From Algoriphagus sp. NG3 (GTDB lineage: Bacteria; Bacteroidota; Bacteroidia; Cytophagales; Cyclobacteriaceae), in NCBI RefSeq assembly GCF_034119865.1, contig NZ_CP139421.1:2480001-2544000 (forward strand): 64,000 bases of DNA, read 5' to 3'. The notes beneath the pieces were generated by a model. It worked only from the letters and a program-made list of their open reading frames with translations, was not told the origin of the DNA and made no database searches. Position numbers and translations under genes: made by a program. Below are positions 8,089 to 17,690 of this stretch, one piece after another; position 1 is the first letter of the stretch, and the number at the start of each line of letters is the position of its first letter.

Positions 8089-8853
8089 CTAATCATCAAC
8101 TTTATGGAAAACATATCCACCGTGATGCAGCGTTCTTTCATCTACAAATTCACCGTCTGCAGAAAACCCGGTGTCGTCCACATAGTCAATTTGATTGCCG
8201 GTCACCTTATATTTTCCCTGATATGCACTTTTTCGGCTGCCGCGAGCCTCGTCATAACGGTTGTCGGGCAATAATTCATGCCTGATATAGCCATTTTCCG
8301 TCACCCACATGCCTATATATTTCCTGCTTTCCTCCATTGTAGTATCCATCGTTGTTTTTTTTATACTGTTCATCAATCCAGCTAACTCATAAGTATCAAG
8401 GAAGGCGACACCTGTTATGATTTTCCCATTTTTTAATTGCATCTTCCAAACGTATGTATTGGTGTATGACTGACCGTTAGCTGCAGTAGCGCTTGCATTG
8501 AAATGCAACCAAACAAATTGATCATCAGCTGTTAGACTTACCAATTCCGGTATTAAAGGGGTGGCCAGTTGAGCCAAAATGGGCTTTACCGCATTTTCCA
8601 TGAAATCTGCTTTCCCATTATAAATTCCAGATACAGGAGATCTTCCAGATACAATCCATTCAGCATCTTCGTCCAGGAGATCGAAAAAGCTGGCTCCCTC
8701 ATTTTTCCATCTGTCAAAATAGAGAGCAACCAACTCTTTCGATGTAAGTCCACCTTCTTCTAGTATCACATCCTGCGCCTTTATGGCGGATGAATTTATC
8801 AGTAGAGCGGATAAGCCTACCAAAAAACTTACCATCCGTATGGTATAGATCAT
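8089..8853 (-). CDS. exported NTF2-like protein with C-terminal Atu4866 domain
   Basis: A signal peptide (hydrophobic core about residues 8-24, probable cleavage after SAIKA) is followed by an NTF2/SnoaL-like alpha+beta barrel (about 33-160, LVALYFDRWKNEG and DEDAEWIVSG). The C-terminal part (about 170-254) matches the Atu4866 domain: YIGMWVTENGYIRHELLP, RYDEARGSRKSAYQGKY and DDTGFSADGEF, ending in TLHHGGYVF. Both modules are small-molecule-binding or enzyme-like folds of uncertain function, and their combination with a signal peptide suggests a periplasmic role. The start codon overlaps the stop of the SDR gene by one base (TAATG), which indicates translational coupling, so the two probably act together. 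An alternative start lies 6 codons downstream. Confidence 0.8.
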   Translation of the reverse strand: MIYTIRMVSFLVGLSALLINSSAIKAQDVILEEGGLTSKELVALYFDRWKNEGASFFDLLDEDAEWIVSGRSPVSGIYNGKADFMENAVKPILAQLATPLIPELVSLTADDQFVWLHFNASATAANGQSYTNTYVWKMQLKNGKIITGVAFLDTYELAGLMNSIKKTTMDTTMEESRKYIGMWVTENGYIRHELLPDNRYDEARGSRKSAYQGKYKVTGNQIDYVDDTGFSADGEFVDERTLHHGGYVFHKVDD

Positions 8854-9596
8854 TAATATGCTTTTTGGGCAGTTGGCCTTACTACCAGTTCATTTACATC
8901 CACCTCTGAAGGTTGGGAAATTGCATATGCCACAGCTCTTGCAATAGCTTCTGCAGGCAATAAATTAACCCTGAATTGTTCTATCGCCACTTTCTTCAAT
9001 TCCGGATCTGAGATCGTTTCCGCCAATTCCGATTCCGTAGCTCCGGGAGCTACTATCGTTACCCGGATATTATCACTTACTTCCTGACGTAATCCCTCCG
9101 AAATCGCTCTAACGGCGAACTTTGTAGCACTGTAAACGGTAGAGGTAGGCCCTACCCAGCGATCCCCGACGGAAGTGATGTTTATAAACTGGCCGCTGTC
9201 TTTTTCTTCGAATACAGGAAGCGCGGCAGCAATTCCGTGAAGCACCCCCTTAATATTCACATCGATCATCTTGTGCCATTCATCGACTTTATAGGCGTTG
9301 ATCATCGAAAGCGGCATCAGACCCGCATTGTTTATGAACACGTCAATTGTGTTAAATTCGCCTATTGCAAAGTTGACAAAGTCTTTCACATCATCTGGTT
9401 GAGTAACATCCAGTTTTTTGTAAACAACCTGCCCACCCTTGTTTACAATGTCATTTGCTATGGTTTCTAATTTTGCCAAACGTCTGGCTCCTAGAACGAC
9501 TTTGGCTCCCAGGCCTGATAAGTGACGGGCAATAGCCTCTCCTATTCCGCTGCTGGCTCCTGTTATGGCGATTACTTTTCCCTTGATGTTTTCCAT
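8853..9596 (-). CDS. classical SDR family NAD(P)-dependent oxidoreductase
   Basis: At 247 residues the length is typical of a classical short-chain dehydrogenase. The cofactor motif TGASSGIG lies at 12-19, NNAG at 89-92, the catalytic Ser at about 142 and YSATK with Tyr155 and Lys159. The GARR stretch after the second strand (about 36-39) hints at NADP preference. It is predicted to reduce or oxidise a carbonyl/alcohol in the cytoplasm. The substrate is not predictable. It is the first gene of a coupled pair with the NTF2/Atu4866 gene, and an AraC regulator follows. A weak promoter-like pair (TTG and CACCTTTG on the minus strand, about 9622-9650) lies just upstream. Confidence 0.9.
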   Translation of the reverse strand: MENIKGKVIAITGASSGIGEAIARHLSGLGAKVVLGARRLAKLETIANDIVNKGGQVVYKKLDVTQPDDVKDFVNFAIGEFNTIDVFINNAGLMPLSMINAYKVDEWHKMIDVNIKGVLHGIAAALPVFEEKDSGQFINITSVGDRWVGPTSTVYSATKFAVRAISEGLRQEVSDNIRVTIVAPGATESELAETISDPELKKVAIEQFRVNLLPAEAIARAVAYAISQPSEVDVNELVVRPTAQKAY

Positions 9597-10025
9597 TTTG
9601 TATCAGTTTAAATTTCTAATACAAAGGTGTTCAACAGAATAGCGTCCAAAGTAATCAAATCAACAAATGCTGTGTCCAAATCGTGGAGGCAGTTTGATTG
9701 GGAATTTACAATTCATCCAAAACATGGCAACAAAATTACACTATAAATCCCTCTTATCACCTCAATTTCAACCCGTTGTCTTCTTGTCCTTCAGCCTTAG
9801 CTTTTTTCTAGAACATCCTCCCAGGGCAAATACCCCGATCCGGTACTTTGAAAAATAAACGGAAAGACTCCCAAGACGGAAATCCCTTGTCTGATGACAT
9901 GGGATTGCCCTAAGCTTGCCTTGACACTAGGGGTTTCGTATCCTATAATTCTTATTCCTTTACTCGCATAAATGCGGATATGAATATTATTTTCCACGGA
10001 TATACGTGTTATTTTAAATTATTTT
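9597..10025. other. gene-free stretch between the SDR and EEP genes
   Basis: No gene is supported in these 430 bases. A 66-codon minus-strand frame at 9797-9997 has a somewhat protein-like composition (it contains IIGYETPSVKASLG and GYLPWED). It lacks an upstream promoter box or a known domain and could be a decayed gene end. It is left uncalled. Confidence 0.4.
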
Positions 10026-10859
10026 TCACTTCTGTTTTAAAAGAATAAGTTCTGCCACTACAGGCAAATGATCGGATGCATAAGTCTCCTGAACGACCCG
10101 ATGACTATTCACGGTAAAATCTGTTTCACTGCTGAACATGATAAAATCAATCGTTTTAGTAGGATTAATTACCGGGATAGTCGGCGCACAGTCATTTTTA
10201 CAGGTTCTGGTAAATCTGCCATCAAGTTTTAAAATAGGCGCACTTCCCGGAACCGAATTAAAATCCCCTACCAAAATCACCGGGCTAGTATCTCCATCAA
10301 AATAATCAACTATTTTCTCCGCCTGCGTCAGTGCATTACTGGCGCTGCTATAATCCAAGTGCGTGTTAGCAAACTTATAGCTCAAGCCATCTTCCAGAGA
10401 TACCGTGACAACAGAAATAGTGCGTTGTTCGGTACCCTCTTCAGCTGGCAGTAAAATCGTCTCCTTATCAGAAAGAGGAAACTTAGAGAGTATTGCTGTT
10501 CCGTACTCACCACCTTGATAATCTATCCCCTTACTGAAATAGTAATAAGGCATTCCACTCATTTGCGCTAGTTCTTTGGCCATATTTAAATCAGTTCCAG
10601 ATCTAGAAGTAAACACATCCACTTCCTGGAGACCGACGATTTCAGCTCCGCTCTCCGTAATTACTCTTGCTATCGCATCCAGATCAATAAAATCAGGTCT
10701 GGAAGGTGGGTTGCAATGATGGATATTGTAGGAAAGTACTTTGATTGTCCTGCCTTCCTTAACTACTGGCTCCTGGACAATAGGATTTTTAGGTTCCTCT
10801 GAATTTGCACAGGAAGAAAAGCCTAAAAACAAACTGAATACTAATAGGATTTTTTGCAT
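10026..10859 (-). CDS. lipoprotein of the endonuclease/exonuclease/phosphatase (EEP) family
   Basis: The 277-residue protein has a lipobox (FSSC, Cys17) and a complete EEP fold. Motifs are LSYNIHH with Asn45, LQEVD with Glu79, NTHLDY with His167, VGDFNS with Asp199 and Asn201, and ASDHLP with Asp263 and His264. These are the metal- and phosphate-binding residues shared by DNase I, inositol-polyphosphate phosphatases and sphingomyelinases, so it should hydrolyse a phosphodiester or phosphomonoester outside the cytoplasmic membrane. It follows the SusD gene by 52 bases and is the only enzyme of the ECF-sigma/FecR/SusC/SusD operon. The imported ligand may therefore be a phosphate ester or nucleic-acid-like compound; that is inference. 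Confidence 0.85.
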   Translation of the reverse strand: MQKILLVFSLFLGFSSCANSEEPKNPIVQEPVVKEGRTIKVLSYNIHHCNPPSRPDFIDLDAIARVITESGAEIVGLQEVDVFTSRSGTDLNMAKELAQMSGMPYYYFSKGIDYQGGEYGTAILSKFPLSDKETILLPAEEGTEQRTISVVTVSLEDGLSYKFANTHLDYSSASNALTQAEKIVDYFDGDTSPVILVGDFNSVPGSAPILKLDGRFTRTCKNDCAPTIPVINPTKTIDFIMFSSETDFTVNSHRVVQETYASDHLPVVAELILLKQK

Positions 10860-10911
10860 GGTTATAAAGTTGAAAAAACCCGGCCCCTACAGGAACCGGG
10901 TTGAAGTTGTA

Positions 10912-12552
10912 TTACCAATTTGGGTTTTGGGAAAGATTAGGGTTGAGATCACGCTGTGCCAATGGAATTGGCCAGAGGTAATGCTTGGAATCATCAAAGG
11001 CATTTCCGCTCAAGAATATAAGGTATCCCTGTTCATCGGTGGGAACACTTTCCACATCTTCCTGCCGGATGATAAACTCCTTTTTAATACCTTTTACGTC
11101 CCTGGCCAGCAAATCCCCCCTTTTCCATCTGAGAATATCAAAATAGCGCTGTCCTTCCAAAACCAATTCAACTCTCCGCTCTCTTCTGATCTCCTCTCTG
11201 AGATCCATCCCCCATTCCTGTAATTCAGAAATAATCATAGGATGCATGTTTACCCTTTCCCTCAACAAGTTGATTGTATTGTCCAGATCCTCCTGAGTTA
11301 GTGATCCCTGCTCCAGTTTTGCCTCAGCGTAGTTGAGTAAGATTTCTGCATACCTCATGATTATGATATCATTTTCATCCCGGTTGTAGGTTGGAACCGC
11401 ATCCAGATCACAGTATTTACTAAAATAGTATCCGGTAGGTGTTACAGACCCCTGTCTGTTTTGGTTGAACTTTGGAGCGGTGAAAACAGAATTGTCCGTA
11501 TTGTCCGGATTCCCATCCTCCCTGCCTCCCCATGGGCTTCCCGGGGAAAGAATAGTCATTTTCATTCTGGGATCCCGGTGCTCGAAAAGACTGTCATAGC
11601 TCGATTCATCATACAAAGGGGATTGCTGAATAGTTCTCCCGTCCTCGCACAGATAGGTATCCACCAGGGATTTGGTAGGATTCCATCGGGCTGACTGGTC
11701 AGGAACCTGGATTTCGCGGCTCAGGTTGTGCATGCTGATATCTGTAGTGTAGATCCTGGTAAACATGGTTTCCCTATTTGAAGGGAATTTGGAGGCATCG
11801 CTTTCGGACACAAAAAGCTCATAATAATCAGGGTAAAGCTGGTAAACCCCTAGATCCATGACCTCTTGTGCTGCAGCCTCAGCCACATCAAATTTTTGAT
11901 AGAATAAAGCTACCCTAGATTTCCATCCCAGTGCTGTTCCCTTGGTAATCCTGCCATAATCTGAAGAAGAATAACTCTCCGGAAGAACCTCTGCTACCGC
12001 GGTAAGTTCTGCCAAAATCCATTCTACAATCTCTTCCCTTGAATCCCGCTCCCCGTAAACTTCCGGATCCCCGACATTCAGTGCTTCCGTGACATGAGGC
12101 ACGTCTCCAAACAAAAAGGTCAGGTAACTATATAAGTAAGCCCGGATGAACCTGACTTCACCTGCATACCTGTTTTTGAGTGCATCATCTGTCATCTCTG
12201 CTTTCTCATAATTTTCCAGAAAATGGTTGCACCTTCTGATCCCCGCATAGGCTTCTGTCCATTCAGTATTCAGTGTGCCCAAATCATTGTTGTAGTTTCC
12301 GCTGGAAATCATCCGGTAGTTAGTCTGCGTAGGCCATACGGTGTTATCGGCCATATTCTCCATATCCACTGTATTCTTCCCTTTGATGTAGGCGTAGGTA
12401 CCATTGACGGCCAAAAGCAACTGTTCTTCATTTTGCCAAAAATTAGCATCAGAAATCGCATCCAGGGGCCCTCGGTCAAGAAAGTCATCATTACAGGCTT
12501 GTAGCACCAAGGCAGCAAACAATAGTGATAGAATAATTTTAATATTTTTCAT
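10912..12552 (-). CDS. SusD/RagB family outer-membrane nutrient-binding lipoprotein
   Basis: The 546-residue protein has a type II signal peptide with lipobox near residue 20 (LQACND) and a mature start NDDFLDRGP typical of the family. The TPR-like helices of SusD are recognisable (YAGIRRCNHFLENY, VRFIRAYLYSYLTFLFG), as is the C-terminal region with RYAEILLNYAEAKLEQG, RRVELVLEGQRYFDILRWKRG and a final PNW. It should form the lid of the SusC transporter encoded 22 bases upstream. The operon is headed by ECF sigma and FecR genes, so expression is probably induced by substrate through the STN domain of SusC. The ligand is unknown; no glycosidase lies in this operon. Confidence 0.93.
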   Translation of the reverse strand: MKNIKIILSLLFAALVLQACNDDFLDRGPLDAISDANFWQNEEQLLLAVNGTYAYIKGKNTVDMENMADNTVWPTQTNYRMISSGNYNNDLGTLNTEWTEAYAGIRRCNHFLENYEKAEMTDDALKNRYAGEVRFIRAYLYSYLTFLFGDVPHVTEALNVGDPEVYGERDSREEIVEWILAELTAVAEVLPESYSSSDYGRITKGTALGWKSRVALFYQKFDVAEAAAQEVMDLGVYQLYPDYYELFVSESDASKFPSNRETMFTRIYTTDISMHNLSREIQVPDQSARWNPTKSLVDTYLCEDGRTIQQSPLYDESSYDSLFEHRDPRMKMTILSPGSPWGGREDGNPDNTDNSVFTAPKFNQNRQGSVTPTGYYFSKYCDLDAVPTYNRDENDIIIMRYAEILLNYAEAKLEQGSLTQEDLDNTINLLRERVNMHPMIISELQEWGMDLREEIRRERRVELVLEGQRYFDILRWKRGDLLARDVKGIKKEFIIRQEDVESVPTDEQGYLIFLSGNAFDDSKHYLWPIPLAQRDLNPNLSQNPNW

Positions 12553-12574
12553 CTTCTTAATGTCTTTATGGATA

Positions 12575-15500
12575 TTACTTAAGGCCTATGTTTACCCCCA
12601 GTGTAAAAGTCTTCGCCTGAGGATAATATCCTCCTGCCGATAGCGGGGATTCCGGATCATAAGCATAATAGAAATTAGTTTTGGTCAGCAAATTGTCCCC
12701 AGAAAAATAGACTCTGAATTTATTTACCCGCAGTCTTTCAAGCAATTGGACGGGTAATGTGTAGCCAATCTGAAGGTTCTTTAACCTGAGATAGGAAGCA
12801 TCTTCTAGCCAATAAGATGATACTCTGGAATTGTATGTTTCTCCGAATATCAGTCTTGGGTAGGAAGCATCTGTATTATCAGGAGTCCACCTGTCTCTAT
12901 GGATTTTCTGAGGATACATGGAAGAACTTTTGTAGGCATGTCGGGCATTATCATAGAGGTAGCCAACAGCCTTTCCTACCCCTTGGAAAAAGAAAGACAG
13001 ATCAAATCCTCTCCATCCAATGTTCCCTCTGAATGAATAAGTATAGCGTGGAAAAGCATTACCGAGCACTCTCCTATCCCCTTCGGCGGTAATTTCTCCG
13101 TCCCCGTTCAGATCTTCATACACCAGATCACCCGGCCCAAACTTGTTGAGCTCACTGGCTGTGACCGGAATATTGGGAACCAGTTTACCGTCCACCATAT
13201 CAAAATCGCTCTCCTGTGCCAACCGTGTCGCAACAAACCCGTAATAAGATCCGCTTGCATAGCCAACCAGATTCACATTTGTACCGTAGGCCGGAGGAGT
13301 TTCGCCCATGCTCAGGATTTTATTTTGCACATCAGATAGTTGAAAATTTGCTCCGTATCTAAATTCCCTGATTTGATCCTGCCAGTCAAGGGTCAGTTCC
13401 CAGCCCCTGTTTTCCATTGCACCCGCATTGATATCACTGGGTGTGATACCCAGGACAGAAGGCTGAGGGACTCTCAACAGAATATCTTTGGTCTGTTTGT
13501 TAAACCAGTCACCTGTAAACGCAAGCTTTCCCTCAAAGAAGTATAGATCCAAACCGATGTTTAACATTTGCACCGTTTCCCAAGAAAGATTGGTACCTGC
13601 AGAAATAGTCTGGGCAAAAGCATTTGTTCTCTGATCTCCAATCGGCATAGTACCGACGTCATTCAGGACAGGCAGGTAGGCGTAGTATTCTGCATAACCT
13701 GTCATATTGCTAAGGTATTGGTTACCTAATTCACCGAATGAAACCCTTGCCTTCCCATCGTAAACGAATTTCTTAAGCCCTTCAAAGAATCCCTCATCTG
13801 AAAATCTCCAACCTGCGGAAAGAGAAGGGAAAAACTTATAGCGGTTTTGTTCTGACAACCTGGATGAACCATCGTATCTCCCGTTTAATTCAAGTAGATA
13901 TTTTCCCTGAAAATCATAATTCAACCGTGCAATACCGGATCTCAATGCCCAATGGTAACCGTCCCCACTGTTACTTTGCAGTGGATTTGTACCCAGATCC
14001 AAAGCAGGCACATCCTCTGAAAGGAAATTTCTGCGGCTGCCCGCAAAGGACTCATACCGTTGCCATTCCTGCTGAGCAGCCAACAGGCCTGTAAAATTAT
14101 GATCGCCCCAAGAATTTCTATAATCCAGCTGTGCCAGGGCATTTTGGTAACGGTTGACATAATCCCTGATTTCAAGGGAATTTTCTTCCACATTAAACCA
14201 CAGTACATCTCCACTGTCCGGGTGTCTATGAACAACCTTCTTCACAAATGTCTCTCTTCTTGAATTACTCATCACCTGACCGTATTGCCCCTTGATACTT
14301 AGGTTTTCATGTAAGTTGAGCTGAGCTGTGATATTGGCGGTAAATTCCTGGGAAGAAAAAACATTACTCCCTCCATCGGTAGCAATGGCTACCGGGTTGT
14401 TGGCCCCGCCTCCATAGCCCCATTCGCCATTAGTATATCTGACCGGTACCAATGGAGAAATATTCAATGCCCCCCGGATCACCCCGCCGGTGGCCGTAGT
14501 CGACCACTGGGGTGAATGATAAACCCGATCGATATATCCAATATTTGCGTTCAGGTCTAAGATGTCGAGCAAAGTAGTATTTAGCTTGAATCTTAAATTA
14601 TCACGCTTGGAAGAATAGGCATCACCAATTACCATCCCGTCTTGCCTTAAATTGCCATAGGAAACCAGATAACTTAAATTCTCAGCACCTCCTGAAACAG
14701 AAACATTTGTTTGATACTGTGGTGCACGCTCTTTAAAAATTTCCTCAATCCAGTTGGTGTTGGCAGAGAAATTGGGATCTGTCCCATCGATTACTTTTTG
14801 GATATCTTCCTCTGAGTATGTTTCAGATTGTCCTACATTCCGCAGTGCTTCATTTTGAAGCTGCATCATTTCCACAGAACCCAGCATTTCCGGAAGCTGG
14901 ATAGGCTTCTGGATTCCATAATAGCTATTGATGCTAATCTGTGGGGCACCTTTTCTCTTACCGGATTTTGTGGTGATCAAAATCACACCATTAGCCCCGC
15001 GAGAACCATAAATGGATGCTGAAGCCGCATCCTTCAGGACAGAAACGGACTCTATATCATCGGGATTAAGAATATTCATGTTCCCTTCAATACCATCAAT
15101 GATCACCAATGGGTTGGAATTGTTGATACTGCTTACACCCCTGATCCTTATAGTGCCATTATCCTGTCCAGGCATGGCTGTGTGATTCTGGACTACCAAG
15201 CCGGGCATCAATCCCTGTAATAAATTGGAAGTATTGGTGGTGGGCCTGTTCTCCAAATCCTCACTGGTAACCATCTCCACCGCCCCGGTCACATTCACTT
15301 TCTTTTGTTCCCCAAACCCAACTATCACTACTTCATCAAGTGCTTTGGTATCCCCTCCCAGATAAACTGTAATATTCAGATTGTCACCGAGAAGGATTTC
15401 CTGCGACTCATAGCCAATGAAACTGAACACCAACATCTGCCCGGATTCGGCATTTATCTCAAACGCCCCATTTGCATCAGTCACGGTGCCTGTTGTACTA

Positions 15501-15961
15501 CCCCTAATCTGCACCGTGGCTCCCGGTAAGGGTTCATCACTGTCTCCATCCATCACGATCCCGGAGTACAACTGGAACTTGGCTTGTTTCACCGGCAGTT
15601 CCGTTTTCTTTTCCTTGATTGCAATCATTGAATTGACCTGCTTAAAACTAAGGTTGGTGGTCCTTGATATATCTTCCAAAACCTTCAACAGGGTCCTTTC
15701 ACCTGGGTCAATCTGTATAGCAATCTTTTTGGGGTGAATAGCCGCATTATAGGTAAATAGAAATTCAGTCTGTTTTTCAATAACTGATAACACCTGATCC
15801 AGATTTGCATAGCTTGAACTAAACTTAACTTTGGTCGTTTCCAAGTCTTGTCCGGTTACATTGCCTGCCAGCAGTGTAGTGGTGAGAAAGCAGGAAATAA
15901 ATACACTGTAAAATAGCCTCATAAGCCAGGGCTTTACTTTTTTTAGTAAGCGTGATTCCAT
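12575..15961 (-). CDS. SusC/RagA TonB-dependent transporter with STN signalling domain
   Basis: The protein of about 1,128 residues has a signal peptide and a secretin/TonB short N-terminal (STN) domain (about 45-115, VKFSSSYANLDQVLSVIEK). A CarboxypepD_reg-like domain follows (about 130-215, GIVMDGDSDEPLPGATVQI), then the TonB-box/plug start ALDEVVIVGFGEQKK, plug motifs VLKDAASASIYGSRGANGV, and a long outer-membrane barrel ending TLGVNIGLK. The STN domain is the part that contacts a FecR anti-sigma factor, and fecR and the ECF sigma gene lie immediately upstream. This transporter should therefore both import the substrate and signal its presence. ATG at 15961 is preferred over 15994. The barrel C-terminus and the SusD gene are 22 bases apart. 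Confidence 0.95.
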   Translation of the reverse strand: MESRLLKKVKPWLMRLFYSVFISCFLTTTLLAGNVTGQDLETTKVKFSSSYANLDQVLSVIEKQTEFLFTYNAAIHPKKIAIQIDPGERTLLKVLEDISRTTNLSFKQVNSMIAIKEKKTELPVKQAKFQLYSGIVMDGDSDEPLPGATVQIRGSTTGTVTDANGAFEINAESGQMLVFSFIGYESQEILLGDNLNITVYLGGDTKALDEVVIVGFGEQKKVNVTGAVEMVTSEDLENRPTTNTSNLLQGLMPGLVVQNHTAMPGQDNGTIRIRGVSSINNSNPLVIIDGIEGNMNILNPDDIESVSVLKDAASASIYGSRGANGVILITTKSGKRKGAPQISINSYYGIQKPIQLPEMLGSVEMMQLQNEALRNVGQSETYSEEDIQKVIDGTDPNFSANTNWIEEIFKERAPQYQTNVSVSGGAENLSYLVSYGNLRQDGMVIGDAYSSKRDNLRFKLNTTLLDILDLNANIGYIDRVYHSPQWSTTATGGVIRGALNISPLVPVRYTNGEWGYGGGANNPVAIATDGGSNVFSSQEFTANITAQLNLHENLSIKGQYGQVMSNSRRETFVKKVVHRHPDSGDVLWFNVEENSLEIRDYVNRYQNALAQLDYRNSWGDHNFTGLLAAQQEWQRYESFAGSRRNFLSEDVPALDLGTNPLQSNSGDGYHWALRSGIARLNYDFQGKYLLELNGRYDGSSRLSEQNRYKFFPSLSAGWRFSDEGFFEGLKKFVYDGKARVSFGELGNQYLSNMTGYAEYYAYLPVLNDVGTMPIGDQRTNAFAQTISAGTNLSWETVQMLNIGLDLYFFEGKLAFTGDWFNKQTKDILLRVPQPSVLGITPSDINAGAMENRGWELTLDWQDQIREFRYGANFQLSDVQNKILSMGETPPAYGTNVNLVGYASGSYYGFVATRLAQESDFDMVDGKLVPNIPVTASELNKFGPGDLVYEDLNGDGEITAEGDRRVLGNAFPRYTYSFRGNIGWRGFDLSFFFQGVGKAVGYLYDNARHAYKSSSMYPQKIHRDRWTPDNTDASYPRLIFGETYNSRVSSYWLEDASYLRLKNLQIGYTLPVQLLERLRVNKFRVYFSGDNLLTKTNFYYAYDPESPLSAGGYYPQAKTFTLGVNIGLK

Positions 15962-16076
15962 AATTTTGAATTGTTTAAATGTGAGTTTAGACAAAAGGAA
16001 ATGTTCCTGTAGCTTTATCTATACAGGCCGTTTCTACCAGAAATGCGGGGGTGCTGCAACACTCCCGTTTTCTCTT

Positions 16077-17093
16077 TTAACAAGGCTTCCCTTTGATGAT
16101 GATCATGTGGTTTTCGGTGAATTCGTAATCTACATAGCTGGCATATTTTAGGATTTCAAGAATATTTTTCAAGGTTTCATCACGCTGTTTTAATGTCACT
16201 CTACAGTTTAGAAGCTTTGGATCTTCCACCGAAAACCCCACCCCATACCACCTGCTCAGACTTTTAAGGACATACCCCAGTGTCTCATTCTCAAAGTATA
16301 GGTATCCCTGCGCCCATAGGGCTATAGATTCGGGGTCAACTTTTTCCAATTCCATAGCTGAGGTGGCGTTATCATACATGACAACATCACCAACCTGAAG
16401 CTTGACGGGATCCAATGCCTGCACAGGAAAAGTCACCTGTACCGTCCCGGACTTAACAGCAACAAACTGTCGGTTTTCATCGGGAAATGACCTGATGTTA
16501 AATGATGTGCCCAAGACTACGGTCTCCAATTTTCCAGAGGAAATTATAAACGGACGGGCTTTATCCGGGGTCACTTCGAAAAACGCCTCTCCGGTCAGGA
16601 TAATTCTTCTTGCACTGTCAGAAAATTCGACAGGATATGAAACTGAAGAAGATGAATTTAATCGGACTGTGGTTCCGTCTGCTAGCGTAATAGTCGCTTT
16701 CTGGCCCTCGACCGTGGATTTGGTAAGCATTTCAACACTTTTTTCAGGGTCAGACTTATAGAGCCAAAACGCCAGTAGTCCTAAGCACATGATCACAGTG
16801 ACACTGGCAGCCCTGCCCCAACTCCAATTTTTTTGCGTGATCGGTTTTACCCCAGTCGAAGGAATATAGATGCCTGTAGTAACTTTCTTCCAGGCAGAGT
16901 TTTTATCGGCAGAGTCAAAACCTGTGGATTCAACAGTATTGCCAAGCTGGCCTAAAAAGTCTCTATAATCCTGGGAAAACTGAGCGTCCTCCCTGAGTTT
17001 CCTTTCAAAGTCAGCAACCTCCTCAGTCGATAATTCTTCGAGTAAGTATTTCTCAAAATATTCAAAATTCTGTAAACCCATGTTTCCCTGCAT
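16077..17093 (-). CDS. FecR family anti-sigma factor / sensor
   Basis: The protein has a cytoplasmic N-terminal sigma-binding region (YFEKYLLEELSTEEVADF) and one membrane segment (AASVTVIMCLGLLAFWLY, about 90-107). The FecR domain follows with LADGTTVRLNSSSSVSYP and GEAFFEV, and the C-terminal STN-like DUF4974 domain (about 255-325, FENETLGYVLKSLSRWYG). It should hold the neighbouring ECF sigma factor inactive until contacted by the STN domain of the SusC protein. The longest frame to 17108 would begin with GTG. ATG at 17093 (or 17081) is more likely. It lies 54 bases after the sigma gene and 115 bases before the preferred start of susC. Whether proteolysis by an M50 protease takes part is unknown. 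Confidence 0.92.
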   Translation of the reverse strand: MQGNMGLQNFEYFEKYLLEELSTEEVADFERKLREDAQFSQDYRDFLGQLGNTVESTGFDSADKNSAWKKVTTGIYIPSTGVKPITQKNWSWGRAASVTVIMCLGLLAFWLYKSDPEKSVEMLTKSTVEGQKATITLADGTTVRLNSSSSVSYPVEFSDSARRIILTGEAFFEVTPDKARPFIISSGKLETVVLGTSFNIRSFPDENRQFVAVKSGTVQVTFPVQALDPVKLQVGDVVMYDNATSAMELEKVDPESIALWAQGYLYFENETLGYVLKSLSRWYGVGFSVEDPKLLNCRVTLKQRDETLKNILEILKYASYVDYEFTENHMIIIKGKPC

Positions 17094-17147
17094 ATACCGG
17101 TATGACACAGGTTCCGATGAATTTGACTATTGATCTACTGAAAAATA

Positions 17148-17690
17148 TCAGGAAAAATTATTTTTTTCTTTCAGGCTGTTTATAACCGCCCTTATCTGGT
17201 TTTTTACTGTGCTTTCGGAAATCTGCAAAGTCTCCGCGATTTCTGGATTTGATAAGCCTGATTTCAGTTTGAGCTGAAGAATCAATTTCCTTCTATCCGG
17301 TAGTGAGTTTGTAAAAACATCCAGCTTATCCTGAAATTCTTTGAACTCCATCTGTTCCTCCGGAGATAGCTCAGTACTGATAAATACTTCGGAATAATCC
17401 TCGTAATTCATCATCTCCACTTTTCTGCCGCGGAGGTGATTGAGACAGGCATTTTTTACGGATTTATACAAGTAAGCTCTAAGCGAACCAGTGACCTTAA
17501 TCTGATGACGTTGGTTCCAAAAGCGAATAAAAAAATCACTTACCAGATCCGATGACACATCGGAAGGACGAACATAAATGGTCGCAAAATCACAGAGGCC
17601 ATTATAGTATTTGTCAAAAATATATTTGAGCCCATCCGCATTATTACCGGATATCTGAGATAAAGCATCGTTGTCTTCCTTATTCATCAT
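17148..17690 (-). CDS. ECF RNA polymerase sigma factor, Bacteroidota FecI-like type
   Basis: The 180-residue protein has region 2 (LKYIFDKYYNGLCDFATIYV through DLVSDFFIRFWNQR, core-binding and -10 recognition). Region 4 includes LPDRRKLILQLKLKSGLSNP and the helix-turn-helix EIAETLQISESTVKNQI. It is the first gene of the operon with the FecR anti-sigma, SusC(STN), SusD and EEP genes, a cell-surface signalling arrangement. It should direct transcription of the SusC/SusD genes when the transporter is occupied. A minus-strand TATATTTG (17698-17705) lies immediately before the two tandem ATG codons. If it is the -7 box the transcript would be almost leaderless, so the real promoter may be further upstream. 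Confidence 0.93.
   Translation of the reverse strand: MMNKEDNDALSQISGNNADGLKYIFDKYYNGLCDFATIYVRPSDVSSDLVSDFFIRFWNQRHQIKVTGSLRAYLYKSVKNACLNHLRGRKVEMMNYEDYSEVFISTELSPEEQMEFKEFQDKLDVFTNSLPDRRKLILQLKLKSGLSNPEIAETLQISESTVKNQIRAVINSLKEKNNFS

Noticed and set aside
9797..9997. A 66-codon minus-strand reading frame
   Set aside because: Partly protein-like but without a recognisable family, partner gene or promoter box, so it is kept only as a note.
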